A DNA stretch of 64,000 bases from Acidimicrobiales bacterium (GTDB taxonomy: Bacteria; Actinomycetota; Acidimicrobiia; Acidimicrobiales; Aldehydirespiratoraceae). A program made the translations under genes and the position numbers. The stretch is taken from the NCBI GenBank assembly GCA_033344915.1, contig JAWPML010000001.1:720369-784368 (forward strand). Direction: 5' to 3'. Positions 52,919 through 61,633 of the stretch are shown one piece after another (the first letter of the stretch is position 1; the number at the start of each line of letters is the position of its first letter). A model generated the notes under the pieces. That model was not told the DNA's origin, made no database searches, and saw only the letters and a list, made by a program, of their open reading frames with translations.

Positions 52919-53848
52919 ATGGCGACCACCACCGACCAGGACATCCTCGAGTCGCTCGAGGCCACCGCGCAACAGTTGCTCGACCGTCACCTCTCGGCGA
53001 CGAAGGAGTGGTTCCCCCACACCCTCGTGCCGTGGACCCAGGCCGAGGACTACGAACCCGACTACGAGTGGGAGCCGAACGATGCGGCGATCCCGCCGGC
53101 GGTGCGCAGTGCCCTGTTCGTCAACGTGCTCACCGAGGACAACCTGCCCTACTACTTCCGCGACATCGAGCGGATGTTCGGGCGCGACGGCGCCTGGGGT
53201 GAGTGGGTCCGCCGCTGGACCGCGGAGGAGGGCCGCCACGGCATGGTGATCAACACCTACCTCCAGGCGACCCGCGCCCTCGACCCGGTCGAGCTCGAAC
53301 GGGCCCGGATGATCCAGGTCCAGACCGGCGCCGTGCCCGAACCGCCCACGATGGCCGAAGGCCTGGCCTACGTGTCGCTGCAGGAACTCGCCACCCGGAT
53401 CTCCCACTTCAACACCGGTTCGATGCTGACAGACGAGGTCGGCAAGAAGATCATGCGCCGCGTCGCGTCGGACGAGAACCACCACTTCCTCTTCTACCGT
53501 GACGCCCTCACCGCCGTCATGGAGATCGACCCGTCGTCCGCCGTGATCGCGATGGAGAAGCAGACGACGGACTTCGCCATGCCCGGTGTCGGCATCCCGG
53601 GATTCAACAGTCACGCGAAGGCGATCGCCGATGCGGGGATCTACGACCTCGCGATCCACCACGACCAGATCCTCCAGCCGGTCATCATGCGCGATTGGGC
53701 GCTCGAGTCGATCGAGGGACTCAACGCGGAGGCCGAGGAGTCCCGAGCCCGCCTCGTGAAGTACATCGGACGGGTCGGCAAGGTCGGCCGGCGACTCGCG
53801 GCCCGCCGCGAGGAGAAGGCCGCGCAGCTCGAACCGGCACCGGCCTGA
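52919..53848 (+). CDS. Acyl-ACP desaturase (DesA family)
   Basis: Soluble diiron fatty-acid desaturase of the stearoyl-ACP Delta9-desaturase superfamily, 309 residues. Diiron ligands: Glu in LTEDNLPYY, EEGRH, Glu in YVSLQELATRIS and DENHH. The internal length and motif spacing match mycobacterial DesA1/DesA2. It inserts double bonds into acyl-ACP for membrane or mycolate-type lipids; the last is not implied here. The ATG directly follows a palindromic operator/promoter. Confidence 0.9.
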   Translation: MATTTDQDILESLEATAQQLLDRHLSATKEWFPHTLVPWTQAEDYEPDYEWEPNDAAIPPAVRSALFVNVLTEDNLPYYFRDIERMFGRDGAWGEWVRRWTAEEGRHGMVINTYLQATRALDPVELERARMIQVQTGAVPEPPTMAEGLAYVSLQELATRISHFNTGSMLTDEVGKKIMRRVASDENHHFLFYRDALTAVMEIDPSSAVIAMEKQTTDFAMPGVGIPGFNSHAKAIADAGIYDLAIHHDQILQPVIMRDWALESIEGLNAEAEESRARLVKYIGRVGKVGRRLAARREEKAAQLEPAPA

Positions 53849-53881
53849 GCCTTCGCCCCGCCGTCACCTGAGGTCTCGGCC

Positions 53882-54211
53882 GTGGGATGGCTCGTCGTCG
53901 ACGGCACTGCGGTCGCCCCGCTCGAAATGGCCGAGACGCGCGCCGAGCGGCGGCGAGGGCTCCTGGGGCGCGAGGGGATCGAGGGTGCGATGCTCCTGCG
54001 CCCCGCCCGTTCGGTCCACACGATCGGGATGCGGTTCGCGATCGACGTCGCCCATCTCGACGCGGACATGGTCGTGATCTCGCTCGTCACGATGGTGCCG
54101 TGGCGCGTCGGACGCTGGCGGCGGCATGCTCATCAGGTGATCGAAGCCGACGCAGGGGCGATGCAACGCTGGGGCATCGCGCCGGGTGTGCGGGTGGAGG
54201 TGACCGCGTGA
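53882..54211 (+). CDS. DUF192 family protein
   Basis: A 109-residue DUF192 protein. The hallmark is METRAERRRGLLGREGIEGAMLL in pattern (A-x-R-xxGLLGR), HTIGMRFAIDVAHLD, then VVISLVTMVPWRVG. Family members are often small secreted or cytoplasmic proteins of unknown function, frequently near rsmI or desA in this type of genome. It starts at GTG 53882 and ends overlapping rsmI (GTGA), giving coupled translation. Confidence 0.83.
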   Translation: MGWLVVDGTAVAPLEMAETRAERRRGLLGREGIEGAMLLRPARSVHTIGMRFAIDVAHLDADMVVISLVTMVPWRVGRWRRHAHQVIEADAGAMQRWGIAPGVRVEVTA

Positions 54212-55056
54212 GCGGGGCGCTCGTGCTCGTGGCCACGCCGATCGGCAACCTCGGCGACCTCGCCCCGCGGGCCGTGGAGGCGTTGCGTTCCGCCGCGTTG
54301 ATCTGTTGTGAGGACACCCGACGGACGGGTCGACTGCTCGCCCACGCCGGGGTCTCGGGGGTGCGGCTGCGGCGGGTGGACGAACACACCGAGGCCGGTG
54401 CCGTCGACGAGGTGGTCGCCCTGCTGGCCGGTGGGGACGACGTGGCCCTCGTGTCGGACGCGGGAACCCCCGGTGTCTCCGACCCCGGGGCCCGACTCGT
54501 GAGCGCCGTGCTCGCGGCCGGCCACGAGGTCACGACGGTGCCAGGCCCGGTTGCCGGCATCGCCGCCCTCGTGGCGAGCGGATTCGCGACCGACCGTTTC
54601 GTGTTCGAAGGATTCCTGCCCCGCAAGGGCGGCGAACGGGCGCGGCGCCTCGACGAGATCGTGGCGGAGGAGCGCACGGTCGTCCTCTACGAGTCGCCGA
54701 AGCGTCTGGGCGCGACGCTGCGCGATCTGGCCGTCGCGGCTGGGGTAGCTCGGCGGGCGGTCGTCGCCCGGGAGATCACGAAGCTCCACGAGGAGTTCGT
54801 GCGGGGCACCCTCGGCGAACTGCGGGACCGCTACGACACCGCCCCCAAGGGCGAGGTCGTGATCGTCATCGAGGGGGCCGCCCCGGCGGCCCCGGCGTCG
54901 GACGACGAGATCGTCGAGGCGCTGACGGCCCGACTCGACGCCGGTGCGACCGTGCGCGACGCCGTCGACGAGGTCGCGGCGCGGTTGGCCGTTTCCCGCC
55001 GCCGCACCTACGACCTGGCGTTGGCCGTGCGCGACGGCACCGACCCGCCGCGGTAA
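54208..55056 (+). CDS. rsmI: 16S rRNA (cytidine(1402)-2'-O)-methyltransferase
   Basis: Adds the 2'-O-methyl group to C1402 in the 30S decoding centre. The 282-residue protein has LVLVATPIGNLGDLAPRAV at the start, CCEDTRRTGRLL, ALVSDAGTPGVSDPG, TVPGPVAGIAALVASG and FEGFLPRK, the signature set of the tetrapyrrole methylase-like fold. It starts at GTG 54208 coupled to DUF192. In Streptomyces and mycobacteria rsmI is close to metG, as here. Confidence 0.95.
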   Translation: MSGALVLVATPIGNLGDLAPRAVEALRSAALICCEDTRRTGRLLAHAGVSGVRLRRVDEHTEAGAVDEVVALLAGGDDVALVSDAGTPGVSDPGARLVSAVLAAGHEVTTVPGPVAGIAALVASGFATDRFVFEGFLPRKGGERARRLDEIVAEERTVVLYESPKRLGATLRDLAVAAGVARRAVVAREITKLHEEFVRGTLGELRDRYDTAPKGEVVIVIEGAAPAAPASDDEIVEALTARLDAGATVRDAVDEVAARLAVSRRRTYDLALAVRDGTDPPR

Positions 55057-55108
55057 CGGCGCGCCAACGGGGCGCCCGTCGACCGTGCGTCGTGGACCGC
55101 CCGGTGGC

Positions 55109-55114
55109 TACCGT
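55109..55114 (+). promoter_or_regulatory. -10 element (TACCGT) of the FHA-ABC gene
   Basis: TACCGT ends 9 nt before GTG 55124. If GTG 55142 is the real start, the leader is about 20 nt with GGGAGG as its ribosome-binding site. Confidence 0.45.
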
Positions 55115-55123
55115 CGCGGGGAC

Positions 55124-57523
55124 GTGATCCGGGAGGTCGGTGTGTCAGCGGAGCAGACGGTGTCGGTCGCGACCGACCGGGACATCCGCGACTTCGGCCC
55201 GACGCATCGCGTGGTCACGATCGGGCGCGGCGAGCCCAACGACGTGCAGGTGGACCACGATCTCGTGTCCCGGTTCCATTGCGAACTCCGCTTCACGCCC
55301 GAGGAGGGGTGGCGGCTGGTCGACGTGGGCAGCCGGAACGGCACCCTCGCGGCGGGTCGCCCACTCGACAGCGTGCTGATCCGGGACCGGACCGTGGTCG
55401 CCCTCGGTGGGGGTGACGGGCCGAAGATCACGATCGATCTCACGGACGCGGCGCCGGAACGCGTTGACGAGGTCGGCGCGAAGTTGGGGACCCATCTCGT
55501 CGCCGACGAGGAGGTCGTGACCATCGGCCGCGACCCCGCGAACCGGATCGTGGTCGACGACCTCATGGTGTCGCGGCGCCATGCGGAGTTGCGGACCGGC
55601 TCCGACGGCAGTCGCGTGCTCGTCGACCTCGCGAGCCACAACGGCACCTATGTCAACGGGGCGCGGATCACCCGGGCGGCCGTGCGGGACCACGACTTGC
55701 TGACCGTCGGGAGCCATCTCTTCCGGGTGACGACGAGCGGTCTCGAGGAGTACGTCGACGACGGCGCGGTCGTGTTCCACGCATCCGACATCGTCGTGCG
55801 GCGGGGGCGGAAGACGATCGTGGACCGTGTGTCGATCTCACTGGACGAACGGTCGTTCATGGCGATCGTCGGTCCGTCCGGCGCCGGCAAGTCGACCTTC
55901 GCCACGGCGCTCGCCGGGCTGCGTCGTCCGGCCGGCGGCACCGTGCTCTACGGCGGTCTGGACCTCCACGACAACTATGACGCGCTGAAGCACCGGATCG
56001 GCTTCGTTCCCCAGGACGACATCCTCCATCCCGAGCTGACCGTGGAGCGGGCGCTGTCCTACGCCGCCCGGCTGCGGTTCCCCCCGGACGTGCGGCGCCG
56101 GGAGCGGCGCCAGCGCGTCGAGGAGGTGATGGCCGAACTCGATCTCGGGGCCCGCCGCAACCTGCGCGTGTCGCAGCTCTCGGGCGGTCAGCGCAAGCGG
56201 GTGAGTGTGGCGCTCGAGCTGCTCACCAAACCGTCCCTGCTCATCCTCGACGAGCCGACGTCCGGGCTCGATCCCGGCACCGAGCGCCAGGTCATGCGCC
56301 TGTTGCGCGAGCTCGCCGACAGTGGCCACACGATCATGGTCGTCACCCACCATCTCGAGTCGTTGACCGAGTGCGACCGGGTGCTCTACCTGGCGCCGGG
56401 TGGGCGCCAGGCGTACTTCGGTCCGCCCCAGCTCGCCCTGGCCTACTTCGGCGAGCCGGATCAGCCCGAGGTGTTCCAGCTCCTCAGCAGCGACGACGAG
56501 GCGGACTGGCCGACCCGCTACGCGTCGCATCCCGACGGCCGCCGGTTCCTCGACCAGGTCGACGCGGTCGAGCAGATGGCCGGCGTCGGCACCATCCGCG
56601 CGCCGCGGGGCCGGCTGCGCCAGCTGGCGGTCCTCACCTCCCGCAACGCCCGGGTGCTGTTCGCCGACTGGCGAACCGCGTTGCTCGTCCTGCTCCAGGG
56701 ACCCCTGCTGGGGCTCCTCCTGTACCTGGCGATGGAGGCCGATCAGCTCGACGCCGCCGCGCCCCTGCGCCTGTCCTCGGCGATGGTCACCGTGCTGCTC
56801 CTCGTCGTCGGGGCCACGTGGATCGGACTGTCGAACTCGATACGGGAGATCGTCAAGGAGCGGGCGGTCTACAGCCGCGAGGTGGCGGTCGGCCTGTCGC
56901 CCACCGCGTACCTGGCGTCGAAGGTCGTGCTCCTCGCGGTGATCACCGCGGTGCAGACCGCGGCCATGGCGACGATCGCGATCCAGGGCCAGGGCGGACC
57001 GGCCGAAGGCCAGGTGCTCGCGAACGGACGGCTCGAACTCGTCCTGGTCGCGATCGCCGCCGGGGTGGCGTCGCTCTCGTTCGGCCTGCTCTGCAGCGCC
57101 CTGGTGCGGTCGAGTGACCAGGCGGTGCTGCTGCTACCGGCCCTGCTGGTCCCCCTGCTCGTCCTCGCCATACCCGACGTCAACGACGAGCCCGGCTTGT
57201 CGCAGGCGCGGGTCGTGGCGCCGTCGAACTGGGCGTTCCAGTCCGCGGCCGTGACCGTCGACCTGAACCGGCTCCAGATCCTCAACGAGATCGCCCGCGA
57301 CTTCGACGATCCCGTGGTGCGCCGGGCCGGCGAGGACATCCTCGCCGGCGACATCGATCGGCTGTCGCGGCGCGTCGACACGTACCTCGAGTCGAACGGC
57401 GACGACCGCTTCCGGTCGACGGACGCGAACTTCTGGACCGGCATCGCCGGGTTGGGTGCGATCACCGTGGTCGCGCTCCTGGGCGCGCGGGCTGCGCTCA
57501 GCCCCCGGCGCCACCGCAGCTGA
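55124..57523 (+). CDS. FHA-domain ABC-2 type exporter (Rv1747-like)
   Basis: A 799-residue half-transporter in one chain. Two FHA phosphothreonine-binding domains (about 27-95 and 125-195) show GRGEPNDVQVDHDLVSRFH, then GRDPANRIVVDDLMVSRRH and HNGTYVNG. The ABC domain has Walker A GPSGAGKS (250-257), signature LSGGQRKR (352-359) and DEPTSGLD. Six C-terminal membrane helices follow (ABC2_membrane). The layout matches Mycobacterium tuberculosis Rv1747, whose FHA domains are targets of the kinase PknF. Exported lipid or sugar substrate unknown. GTG 55124 fits the leaderless pattern; GTG 55142 has SD GGGAGG. Followed by an FHA-cyclase gene. Confidence 0.87.
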   Translation: MIREVGVSAEQTVSVATDRDIRDFGPTHRVVTIGRGEPNDVQVDHDLVSRFHCELRFTPEEGWRLVDVGSRNGTLAAGRPLDSVLIRDRTVVALGGGDGPKITIDLTDAAPERVDEVGAKLGTHLVADEEVVTIGRDPANRIVVDDLMVSRRHAELRTGSDGSRVLVDLASHNGTYVNGARITRAAVRDHDLLTVGSHLFRVTTSGLEEYVDDGAVVFHASDIVVRRGRKTIVDRVSISLDERSFMAIVGPSGAGKSTFATALAGLRRPAGGTVLYGGLDLHDNYDALKHRIGFVPQDDILHPELTVERALSYAARLRFPPDVRRRERRQRVEEVMAELDLGARRNLRVSQLSGGQRKRVSVALELLTKPSLLILDEPTSGLDPGTERQVMRLLRELADSGHTIMVVTHHLESLTECDRVLYLAPGGRQAYFGPPQLALAYFGEPDQPEVFQLLSSDDEADWPTRYASHPDGRRFLDQVDAVEQMAGVGTIRAPRGRLRQLAVLTSRNARVLFADWRTALLVLLQGPLLGLLLYLAMEADQLDAAAPLRLSSAMVTVLLLVVGATWIGLSNSIREIVKERAVYSREVAVGLSPTAYLASKVVLLAVITAVQTAAMATIAIQGQGGPAEGQVLANGRLELVLVAIAAGVASLSFGLLCSALVRSSDQAVLLLPALLVPLLVLAIPDVNDEPGLSQARVVAPSNWAFQSAAVTVDLNRLQILNEIARDFDDPVVRRAGEDILAGDIDRLSRRVDTYLESNGDDRFRSTDANFWTGIAGLGAITVVALLGARAALSPRRHRS

Positions 57524-57549
57524 GCGGCGTGTGGCGGCGGTGGGTGGCC

Positions 57550-57555
57550 TACGGT
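57550..57555 (+). promoter_or_regulatory. -10 element (TACGGT) of the FHA-cyclase gene, leaderless type
   Basis: TACGGT ends 7 nt before ATG 57563, which favours that start over a GTG at 57554. Confidence 0.5.
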
Positions 57556-57562
57556 GGGAGCG

Positions 57563-58504
57563 ATGCAGGATCCCGTCGTCGAGATCACCCGGAACGGGCG
57601 ACGGCCGCTGCGGCTGGTCGTCACCGAGGAACTGACGATCGGTCGCGACTGCGACGGCCTGCTCCTCGACGACCCGGGGATCAGTCGTGTCCACCTCCGG
57701 CTCGAACCGTGCCCCGACGGGGTGCGCGTCACCGACCTCGACTCGACGAACGGGACGTTCCACGGCGAGGCCCGTATCGCCGAACCGGTCGTGCTCGGCG
57801 AGGGCGACGAGGTGCACTTCGGTGACTGTCGGGCCGCGGTGGTGACCGTTCCGTCACCGGCTCCGGGCCCACCGCTCGTGGGCGGCCGCACCCAAACGGC
57901 CGTCGCCCACCTGTTCCGCCCCCGCGCCGAGAGCACCATCGACGTGGTTGCGTCATCGGTGCTGGCCGATCCGATGGAGGCCCGACGCGAGCATCGCCAA
58001 GGCACGATCACGATCGTGTTCTCCGACATCGAGGACTCCACCGCTCAGCTGACCGCGCTCGGCGACGAGCGGTGGTACGCCGACCTCCGGGCCCACAACG
58101 CGATCGTGGAGGGCGCCGTGGCCCGCCACCGGGGCAGCGTCGTCAAGCACCAGGGGGACGGGTTCATGCTGACGTTCCCGTCGGCGTGGATGGCGGTCCA
58201 GGCGGCGTTCGAGGTGAACGAGCGCCTGGAGGGCGTACGGGCCGCCGGCGAGCAGCCGTTGCGGGTACGGATGGGCATGCACACCGGTGAGGTCATCGTC
58301 GACGACTCGGGGGATCTCTTCGGCCGACACGTCAACATCGCCGCCCGTATCGCCAACGAGGCGTCCGCCGCCGAGGTGTTGGTCTCCACCGTGACCCGGG
58401 CCGTCCTCGAGGGCCGCGACGACGTCGCGTTCGGGCCGGGTCGCAGCACGGACCTGAAGGGGCTCGACGGCTCGTTCGAGGTCTGGCCCGTGGTGGGCGT
58501 CTGA
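57563..58504 (+). CDS. FHA-domain class III adenylate/guanylate cyclase
   Basis: A 313-residue signalling protein. The N-terminal FHA domain (~1-90) has IGRDCDGLLLDDPGISRVH and DSTNGTFHG. The C-terminal class III nucleotidyl cyclase domain (~145-313) has ITIVFSDIEDST and HQGDGFMLTF with the two metal-binding aspartates, RMGMHTGEV and GRHVNIAARIA with the transition-state Asn/Arg. Cyclase of ATP is more likely than GTP but not decided. No membrane segment. FHA recognition of phosphothreonine would couple cAMP synthesis to a Ser/Thr kinase. The neighbouring exporter has FHA domains too. Confidence 0.88.
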   Translation: MQDPVVEITRNGRRPLRLVVTEELTIGRDCDGLLLDDPGISRVHLRLEPCPDGVRVTDLDSTNGTFHGEARIAEPVVLGEGDEVHFGDCRAAVVTVPSPAPGPPLVGGRTQTAVAHLFRPRAESTIDVVASSVLADPMEARREHRQGTITIVFSDIEDSTAQLTALGDERWYADLRAHNAIVEGAVARHRGSVVKHQGDGFMLTFPSAWMAVQAAFEVNERLEGVRAAGEQPLRVRMGMHTGEVIVDDSGDLFGRHVNIAARIANEASAAEVLVSTVTRAVLEGRDDVAFGPGRSTDLKGLDGSFEVWPVVGV

Positions 58505-58560
58505 CGACAGGGTTTCGCCTGTGGGGACAGGCCATCCCCGGCGCTGTCACACCCCCTTCG

Positions 58561-58566
58561 TAGCAT
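58561..58566 (+). promoter_or_regulatory. -10 element (TAGCAT) of rmuC, leaderless type
   Basis: TAGCAT ends 7 nt before the rmuC ATG at 58574. Confidence 0.5.
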
Positions 58567-58573
58567 TCGGTTC

Positions 58574-59920
58574 ATGGAACCTCTGCTCGTGATCTCGCTG
58601 ATCGCCGCGCTCTTCGTCGCCGCCGGCCTCGGTGTCGCCGTCGGCCTTCGGCTCGTCCGCACCCGCCAGAACGCCCACGACGAGGTCGTCGCCCAGCTCG
58701 CCGCCGAGCTCGACGCCCGCCAGGCCGCCCAGGTCGAGGGCGTCGTGCAGAAGGTCGTCGCGGTGGCGGGGGAGAGCTTCGACAGTCGGCTCCAGACCGG
58801 CACCGCCGAGCTCGATGTCCGTCGGGAGGCGATCGACCTGCGCATGGCCGGCGCCCAGCAGCGGCTGGACGAGCAGCTCGGCACGGTGGTTGCGTCCCTC
58901 CAGGCGAAGATCGCCGAGGTCGACAAGCTCGTGTCCGAGAAGGTCGGCGGCCTGTCCGACACGGTCGACGCCCGGGTGGGGGGCATGTCGAAGAACCTGG
59001 GCCAGCAGGTCACCTCGATGTCCACCGAGCTCACCCAGGTGCGCCAGCTCGTCGCCCAGCTCCAGAAGGAGCGGGCCCAGCAACACGGTCAGTTCGTCGA
59101 GAGCCTCGAGGCGGCCACCCGCCAGCAGAAGGTGCTGGCCGAGACCACCCAGCACCTCCGCGAGGCGTTGGCCAGTCCGCAGGCCCGCGGCCAGTGGGGC
59201 GAGCGGATGGCCGAGGACGTGCTGCGCTCCGCCGGCATGCGCGAGGGCGTGAACTATCGCAAGCAGAAGATGATCGAGGGCGGCACCAAGCCCGACTTCA
59301 CCTTCCTGTTGCCCGACGACCGCCAGCTCCACATGGACGTGAAGTTCCCGGTCACCAACTACCTCCGTCATCTCGAGGCACCGAGCGACGCCGAGGCGTC
59401 GGCCCTGCGGGACCGTTTCCTGCGTGACGTGCGCGACCGGGTCAAGGAGCTGAGCGGTCGCGGTTACGCGGAGGCCGACACCACGGTCGGCTACCTGCTC
59501 CTGTTCATCCCCAACGAGAGCGTCTACGGCTTCATCCACGAGAACGACGTCACGCTGCTCGACGACGCGCTGGCCCAGAAGGTCGTCCTGTGCTCGCCGA
59601 CCACCCTGTTCGCCGTCCTCGGCGTGATTCGCCAGGCGATGGACACCTTCGCCGTCGAGCGGGCCACCGAGGAGATCCTCGAGTGCCTCGCCGGCTTCGG
59701 TCAGCAGTGGGAGAAGTTCTCCGGCCACATCGACAAGGTCGATCGCCACATGGAGACCCTCACCCGGAGCTTCGGCGAGCTGTCCACCACCCGGCGTCGC
59801 GCCCTCGAGCGCCAGCTGGACCGCATCGAGGACGTGCGGTCGCGCGCCGGCGTCGCCGACGACGCCCCGGTGCTCGGCCCCACCACGGCGCCGATGCTGC
59901 GCGACGTCACCGCCAGCTGA
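58574..59920 (+). CDS. rmuC: DNA recombination protein RmuC
   Basis: A 448-residue RmuC protein. An N-terminal membrane anchor (LLVISLIAALFVAAGLGVAVG) is followed by a long coiled-coil (residues ~35-210, Gln/Ala/Glu-rich), then the predicted nuclease core with GQWGERMAEDVLRSAGM, PDFTFLLPDDRQLHMDVKFP and YLLLFIPNESVY. RmuC limits sequence inversions at repeats in E. coli and has been tied to phage defence in some systems. It has its own -10 element and is followed by metG. Confidence 0.94.
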   Translation: MEPLLVISLIAALFVAAGLGVAVGLRLVRTRQNAHDEVVAQLAAELDARQAAQVEGVVQKVVAVAGESFDSRLQTGTAELDVRREAIDLRMAGAQQRLDEQLGTVVASLQAKIAEVDKLVSEKVGGLSDTVDARVGGMSKNLGQQVTSMSTELTQVRQLVAQLQKERAQQHGQFVESLEAATRQQKVLAETTQHLREALASPQARGQWGERMAEDVLRSAGMREGVNYRKQKMIEGGTKPDFTFLLPDDRQLHMDVKFPVTNYLRHLEAPSDAEASALRDRFLRDVRDRVKELSGRGYAEADTTVGYLLLFIPNESVYGFIHENDVTLLDDALAQKVVLCSPTTLFAVLGVIRQAMDTFAVERATEEILECLAGFGQQWEKFSGHIDKVDRHMETLTRSFGELSTTRRRALERQLDRIEDVRSRAGVADDAPVLGPTTAPMLRDVTAS

Positions 59921-59963
59921 GCCTGCGGCGGGAAATGGCCCTCGGCCGGCCCGAGCGCGCCGG

Positions 59964-59969
59964 TAGCCT
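59964..59969 (+). promoter_or_regulatory. -10 element (TAGCCT) of metG, leaderless type
   Basis: TAGCCT ends 8 nt before the metG ATG at 59978. Confidence 0.5.
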
Positions 59970-59977
59970 CGGGGGTC

Positions 59978-61630
59978 ATGTCCACCCCTGTCCTCGTCGC
60001 CGTCGCGTGGCCCTACGCGTCCGGCTCGCGTCATCTCGGGCACCTGGCCGGCGCCTACCTGCCCGCTGACGTGTTCGCCCGTCATCAGCGCCGTGTCGGG
60101 AACGAGGTGCTGATGGTGTCGGGCAGCGACGTGCACGGCACCCCGATCACGGTGCGCGCCGATGCCGAGGGGGTCACGCCGCACGACATCGTCGATCGCT
60201 ACCACAACGAGTTCGTCGAGCAATGGAACCAGATCGGCGTGTCGTGGGACAACTACACGACCACCGGCACGCCGCACCACGCCCGGGTCACGCAGGAGAT
60301 GTTCCTGCAGCAACTCGAGAACGGCCACATCGACAAGCGCACCTCCGAGCAGTTCTTCGATCCCGAAGCCGAGCGGTTCCTGCCGGATCGCTATGTCGAG
60401 GGCGTCTGTCCGCACTGCGAGTACCCCGAGGCGCGCGGCGATCAGTGCGACAACTGTGGCCGCACCCTCGACGCCACCGAGCTCGGGTCACCCCGGTCCA
60501 AGATCAGTGGTGCCACCCCGGTGCTGCGTGAGACCGAGCACTTCTACTACCGCTACTCGGACTTCACCGAGCGCGTCGCGTCCTGGCTGCGGGGCAAGCA
60601 GGGGTGGCGCCCCCACGTCCTCAACTTCGCCCTCGCCTGGGCCGAGGAGGACGGACTCTTCGATCGCGCCATCACCCGCGATCTCGACTGGGGTGTCGAG
60701 CTGCCGGTCGACGACCTCGGGCCGGGCAAGCGCATCTATGTCTGGTACGACGCGGTCATCGGCTACCTGTCGGCGTCGCAGGAGTGGGCCGCGCAACGGG
60801 GGGACGACGACCGCTGGCGGCACTGGTGGGAGAACGACGACGCCCGCCACGTGTACTTCATCGGGAAGGACAACATCCCGTTCCACTGTCTGTTCTGGCC
60901 GGCTCAGCTGATGGGCGCCGGTGACCTGCACCTGCCCGACGACGTGCCGGCGAACCAGTACGTCACCTTCAAGGGGGGCAAGGCGTCCGCCAGTCGGGGC
61001 GTCGGCCTGACGATCGCGGAGGGACTCGACCTCTTCCAGCCGGACGGGCTGCGCTACGCCCTCGCCGCGAACTTCCCGGAGCAGGCCGACACCGACATCT
61101 CGGTGGAGGAGATCGCCCGTCGGATCAATGAGGAGCTCGTCGCGACGTGGGGGAACCTGGTCAACCGGGTGCTGTCGATGGTGCACAAGAACCACGGCGA
61201 ACAGCCGGCGAGCGACGGCCGCACCGACGAGGACGAGGCGGTGCTGGCCGCGGTCGACGCCAGCCTCGCCACGGCGGGCGAGCAGATCGAGCGGGTCGAG
61301 CTGCGCAGTGCGTTGCGCACCGCGATGGACGGCGCCCAGGCGATCAACGCCTATCTGAACGCGACCGAGCCCTGGAAGCTCGCGAAGTCGGATCCCGAGC
61401 GCAGCGCGGTCGTGCTCGCCACCGCCCTCGACGGCATCAACGGCGTGCGGATCGCACTCAGCCCGTTCCTGCCCTTCAGCAGCGCCATCCTCGACGATGC
61501 CCTCGGCCCGGTCGACGGCTGGACGCGGGTGCCGGTGGCGCCGGGCACGCCGATCGCCAAGCCGGTGCCGCTGTTCGTCAAGGTCGATGTCGACGAACTG
61601 CTCGCCGACCCCGACAACGCCGACGGCTGA
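59978..61630 (+). CDS. metG: Methionyl-tRNA synthetase
   Basis: Charges tRNA-Met with methionine. The 550-residue class I enzyme has the HIGH motif as HLGH (His19-His22), the zinc knuckle CPHCEYPEARGDQCDNCG (two CxxC pairs), and catalytic GKDNIPFH. The KMSKS loop reads KASAS (Lys335-Ser339), keeping the first Lys and both serines but lacking the second Lys, as in KFSTS-type archaeal enzymes. The anticodon-binding domain fills the C-terminus (NLVNRVLSMVHKNHG). There is no C-terminal EMAP dimerisation domain. Start of the metG-tatD-rpf-rsmA block. Confidence 0.95.
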   Translation: MSTPVLVAVAWPYASGSRHLGHLAGAYLPADVFARHQRRVGNEVLMVSGSDVHGTPITVRADAEGVTPHDIVDRYHNEFVEQWNQIGVSWDNYTTTGTPHHARVTQEMFLQQLENGHIDKRTSEQFFDPEAERFLPDRYVEGVCPHCEYPEARGDQCDNCGRTLDATELGSPRSKISGATPVLRETEHFYYRYSDFTERVASWLRGKQGWRPHVLNFALAWAEEDGLFDRAITRDLDWGVELPVDDLGPGKRIYVWYDAVIGYLSASQEWAAQRGDDDRWRHWWENDDARHVYFIGKDNIPFHCLFWPAQLMGAGDLHLPDDVPANQYVTFKGGKASASRGVGLTIAEGLDLFQPDGLRYALAANFPEQADTDISVEEIARRINEELVATWGNLVNRVLSMVHKNHGEQPASDGRTDEDEAVLAAVDASLATAGEQIERVELRSALRTAMDGAQAINAYLNATEPWKLAKSDPERSAVVLATALDGINGVRIALSPFLPFSSAILDDALGPVDGWTRVPVAPGTPIAKPVPLFVKVDVDELLADPDNADG

Positions 61631-61633
61631 GCG

